NCBI GenBank assembly: GCA_904063045.1
Contig: CAJFCJ010000002.1
Coordinates: 4,497,645-4,561,644 of the forward strand
From: Dimorphilus gyrociliatus
Lineage: Eukaryota; Annelida; Polychaeta; Dinophilidae
DNA: 64,000 bases
Direction of reading: 5' to 3'
Part shown: positions 60,568 through 64,000 of the stretch, in pieces
Layout of the letters: every line of letters starts with the position of its first letter
Position numbering within the stretch: position 1 is the stretch's first letter
Made by a program: the position numbers and the translations under genes
Notes under the pieces: model-generated
Seen by the model: the letters and a program-made list of their open reading frames with translations, nothing else
Databases searched by the model: none
Told to the model about the DNA's origin: nothing

Positions 60568-63500
60568 ATGACTAGCTCTAGTGAATTAACATCAACTGTT
60601 CTATCTTCCAATGCAACTACGACTTTTCGTACAACAACATCAGAGAATACCACCAACCTCCAATCAGCTGTTTCTAGCGATGGTACCAATAATTCAGAAA
60701 TTAGTTATACGGAAACAACTCAAATGACACGTAAACCGTCTGTTACATTTTCTGATTATTATCCAGCTCCTCCTCTAAGATCTGCTGAAAGTAGATTAAA
60801 ATGGTCGAAAAGGCCGAATCACTGGAGAAAATGTATTATTTTAGGAATTATAGCATTTTTTTTAATTGGAATATCCCTATTACTTTATAAAATCTCAACA
60901 AACAATGACGAAATGACTAAATTTATGGATCGAGGTCAATTGCCAAGTAATAATAAGACAAACGTAATTTTAAAAATAGACAATCCTCCAGTTACAGAGC
61001 AATATAACTTGTATAATAATTCACATGAATATTCGTATAAAAACATTATAGTACAGACAATTGATCCGTGTTTGAATAATAAAGATGTTAATATTAACAA
61101 TTTCAAACAAAATCATAAAATAAAAATCCTTGTTAATTGTAATATAAAGCTAGTAACTTTTGATCAAAAAAATCAAATTAAAATTTTGGGTTTACAATTA
61201 AAAGGTCAAGGTAAAAATTCTACAAATATTGATATTGGAACATTTGTAAAAAATATAATAAAAAGCAGTAATTATGTAAATGAGGTAAGTTTATAATGTT
61301 TAACTAATTTCAATATAAATTCTTTTTTATATTGCAGCTAATCATTGAAAATTTAAGATTATCTTCATTCGATTTTTCATTATTATTCAATTGGAACCAT
61401 GATAGAAAGACAAAACTAAAGTTAATATTTAGAAACTGCAAAATAGACCGTTTAATTTCTAATAAATTAAATAAAACCAATACTAAATTAATGAATATTG
61501 AAGAATTATCTATCGTTAATTGTCAAATAGATAATGAAATAATTAAAAATCTACTAATTAATATGCAAATAAACAGATTTAATTTTCTTGGAAATTCAAT
61601 TCATAAAATTGATTTTAACTTTATGAAAAATGTTGATATTCAACATTTCAATTTAGAAATTGATAAGATTATTGAATTTAATAGAATTTCTATGTTTAAT
61701 ATAACGGCAAAAGTTTTATCTTTGAAATTCTCATTAAAAACTCCTTTTAATGTGACAAAGAATACTCTAGAAAATTTCGCCTTAAGTCATAGAATGAAAA
61801 AATACTTAAAAGACTTAAAGCTAATTAATATTCATACCAAAGATTTAACAATAAAATATTTTAATGATTATGTTGCCTTGGTAACAATTTATTTAGAGAA
61901 TATAAGAATATTTACAATATCTGAGAATACATTTGCTAGTAAACAATTAAGAAAAATTGTTATTAGAAATTGTCCTATAAAAATTATCTCTATAAAGTTA
62001 TTCATTAATAATAAAGATTTGGACGTTGTAACTAATGACTACAGGTGAGAAATTCGTTTTCTCTTTTCATATCTTCTTGGCAAACTTATATGTAGACCAA
62101 ATACGTCTTAATAGATCATTCATTCCTGTAATAATCTGATAGATGCAACGAAGGGTATGGCTGCTATTCACAGAATTTAATTTCCAACAAAAAAATTCAA
62201 AGAAAATGCGATAAAGATCATTTGCAAATATTTATTCACGAATCTTGTAAATTAGACTGTCGATCCAGTTGTTTATCGAACGAGGTCCTTCTTGCGTCAA
62301 ACGACCCTACAAAAGCCGTTTTAGATAGGAAAAGTACCTGGTACGAAACGAGAAAGAACTCCTGCTTTCAGGAAGATTTTATTACGTGTTTAGATAAGGA
62401 TTTTGAAGGCGAAACTCGCAATCTTTCGCCAATTCTAACTTTTAAGGAGACTGATGAAATAGATAACTGTAAAATTGTTAAAATTGATACTGATTTATGG
62501 AAAGAGAATGAACTTATTAGATTAGATTACATAGATTGCAGTCGTCTTATTATAATTGGTAGTAAAAGATTAAAAAATTCAAATTTTAAAGAAATTCGTT
62601 TAAGTTTTAAAGGAAGACCTTCAATGACTTTTAAAGAAATATTTTCAAGAGTAGCATTTAAGAGGGTGTGTTCTTATCCCGTTCTTAAAGTTGCCTCTCT
62701 TTACTCTACTGTATCCATTAAAACTCAAGTAAATTAGGATTTTATAACGTATAAGAATACACCCTTTAAAGGTTATAATTAACAACATGGATATTGATGT
62801 TTTAGATTTTGATTGGTTTAAAGATTGGATTTTCTCTCGAATTTCTAAAAGGTCTTTAATACTAAACAACTGTAATATTCACCATATAAAAGATAGGCTA
62901 AATAATTTTCTGTGGCACAACGTAGAATTTAAAAGATGCTCATTTAAAGATTCTATTATCACTCTACCAAAAAGCGTCATTCAGCTTGTTTACACAGATA
63001 TTTCAAATAAAAAACCCATTAAAATTTATGAAAATTCTATTGGGCGACGAACTGAATTATTAAGAATTAGCGGTGAAAAAAATCAGTTAGACTTTATTGA
63101 AAGAGACGCTTTTAAGAACGCCCAGAGCTTGACGGATTTATTTTTAAACTTGAAAGTTTCAAAAGTGAAAGTTAGTCGCTATTTAAAGAATATAACCTAT
63201 TGGACAAGTACATTTCTCTTAAATTTAACAATCCGTGTAGACTACTTAGGAGATACTGAAGCTAAATCGCTAATTGAATACAGAAAATTGAAACTAATTA
63301 ACTTGATCAATAGCGATATTGTTATTGTTAATAGTTCATGGGTACCAAGGATAGACGCTTTATCCATCGTATTTACAAATAAATGGCCTAGAATTATTCA
63401 TCTTGCAATATTTGAAAAGCGGCAAAGTTTACGAATAGAAGCTTTCAAGGGAATAAACGATAAAGAATTTAGAATAAGTGTTAGAGAAAAATATACGGAA

Positions 63501-63869
63501 AGAGATGATAAATCTCAAGCTTTAGCTGAATTAGCAGGTATAAACTCTAAAGGGAAAGCTTGCCAATTGAAATGCTCCTCTGAATTTGGAAACAGTAGAT
63601 CGATTTTCATTTCAAATTTAACAAACACTGTTCAAAAGTATTATAAAAGCGCTGAGGTTCAGTGCAAAACCCACAGATTTATTGGTTGCCAATATAAGAT
63701 TGGGAACTTGAGTATAACAACACCAATATTAACCTACGATGTACTTAGCTTAAATCGATTAATAGACACAACAATTGGTCTTTCTCCAGTAAAAAATTCT
63801 GCTTTTAAGGATAATTATTTATTAATTATTTTAATATCTTTTATATCAGATACTTTGTTATATAGTTAA
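60568..63869 (+). CDS. Large type II membrane protein with leucine-rich-repeat-like ectodomain, unknown
   Basis: Four exons: 60568-61284, 61338-62044, 62143-62665 and 62772-63869, giving 1014 residues with continuous frame. The N-terminal 90 residues are Ser/Thr-rich and cytosolic (includes DYYPAPPLRS), followed by one transmembrane segment (CIILGIIAFFLIGISLLLY). The remainder is extracellular by inference. It is rich in Ile, Leu, Asn and Lys, with irregular repeats such as LKLIFRNCKI, IEELSIVNCQI and LRKIVIRNCPI, spaced like LRRs or right-handed beta solenoid turns. A Cys-rich insertion at the start of exon 3 (CNEGYGCYS, CKLDCRSSC) has the look of an LRR cap, with related Cys (ACQLKCSSEF, VQCKTHRFIGC) near the end. 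The C-terminus is hydrophobic (YLLIILISFISDTLLY), perhaps a second membrane anchor. No known family is recognised. Confidence 0.6.
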
Positions 63870-64000
63870 AGTAATACGTACAGTATATGCATGCATAATA
63901 CTTATGTGACTATCGAATATGATAATAGTGTACTTATTGGGTAATACTTAATTATTTACAGTTAATTATCTTGAATCAATTGTAATTTTCTTCGAAATTA
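63870..64000. other. 3' flank at window edge
   Basis: Only AT-rich 3' flank of the membrane-protein gene; nothing else seen. Confidence 0.5.

Overview
This is an AT-rich, gene-dense animal nuclear genome fragment. All reconstructed multi-exon genes have GT-AG introns, mostly 45-90 nt, with two well-supported exceptions. The gene set is that of a bilaterian: cystinosin, a sulfonylurea-receptor-type ABCC transporter, a FMRFamide-receptor-like GPCR, an ABRA/STARS homologue, RPS18 and VPS52. The very short introns and close packing would suit a compact lophotrochozoan (annelid-like) genome, but that placement is inference. I saw no transposon, CRISPR array, viral insertion, rRNA or tRNA. Exon-intron structures were joined by hand and checked for reading-frame continuity across every junction. 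Coordinates should be good to a base or two where protein homology fixes the frame.

Layout. 1-5044 (-): 3' truncated gene for a large lipid-anchor-type protein with seven copper-ligand-less cupredoxin-like repeats, a chitobiase-C-like domain and an FN3-like domain. 6626-7339 (+): single-exon SH2-WW adaptor. 8342-9075 (-): ABRA/STARS costars protein. 9831-13412 (-): single-exon seven-finger zinc-finger protein. 14556-15763 (+): cystinosin. 16732-18067 and 18461-19799 (+): tandem zeta-crystallin/quinone oxidoreductase paralogues. 19892-23014 (-): VPS52, containing a minor-spliceosome AT-AC intron, head-to-head with RPS18 (23168-24157, +). 24480-27105 (+): METTL13. 27554-29908 (+): SR-type splicing factor with an RRM and two zinc knuckles. 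30445-31580 (+): type I membrane protein of unknown function. 32386-35024 (+): secreted S1 protease with two N-terminal repeats. 35786-37293 (+): TMEM180/MFSD13A. 37498-42818 (-): SUR-like ABCC transporter. 44785-45900 (+) and 46495-47864 (-): two rhodopsin-class GPCRs, convergent. 49801-50954 (-) and 51331-52540 (+): class II ARF and ARL8, head-to-head. 54147-56006 (+): GH85 ENGase. 58167-60139 (+): disordered basic protein. 60568-63869 (+): large type II membrane protein with leucine-rich-repeat-like sequence.

Several genes share endolysosomal or membrane-traffic roles (cystinosin, VPS52 of GARP/EARP, ARF4/5, ARL8, ENGase). Animal genomes are not organised in operons of this kind, so I read this as coincidence. 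The most notable observations are the copper-less cupredoxin array, the AT-AC U12 intron in VPS52, the protease with Lys in place of the S1 Asp and a matching Glu activation site, and the inverted E-box/CRE element between ARF and ARL8.
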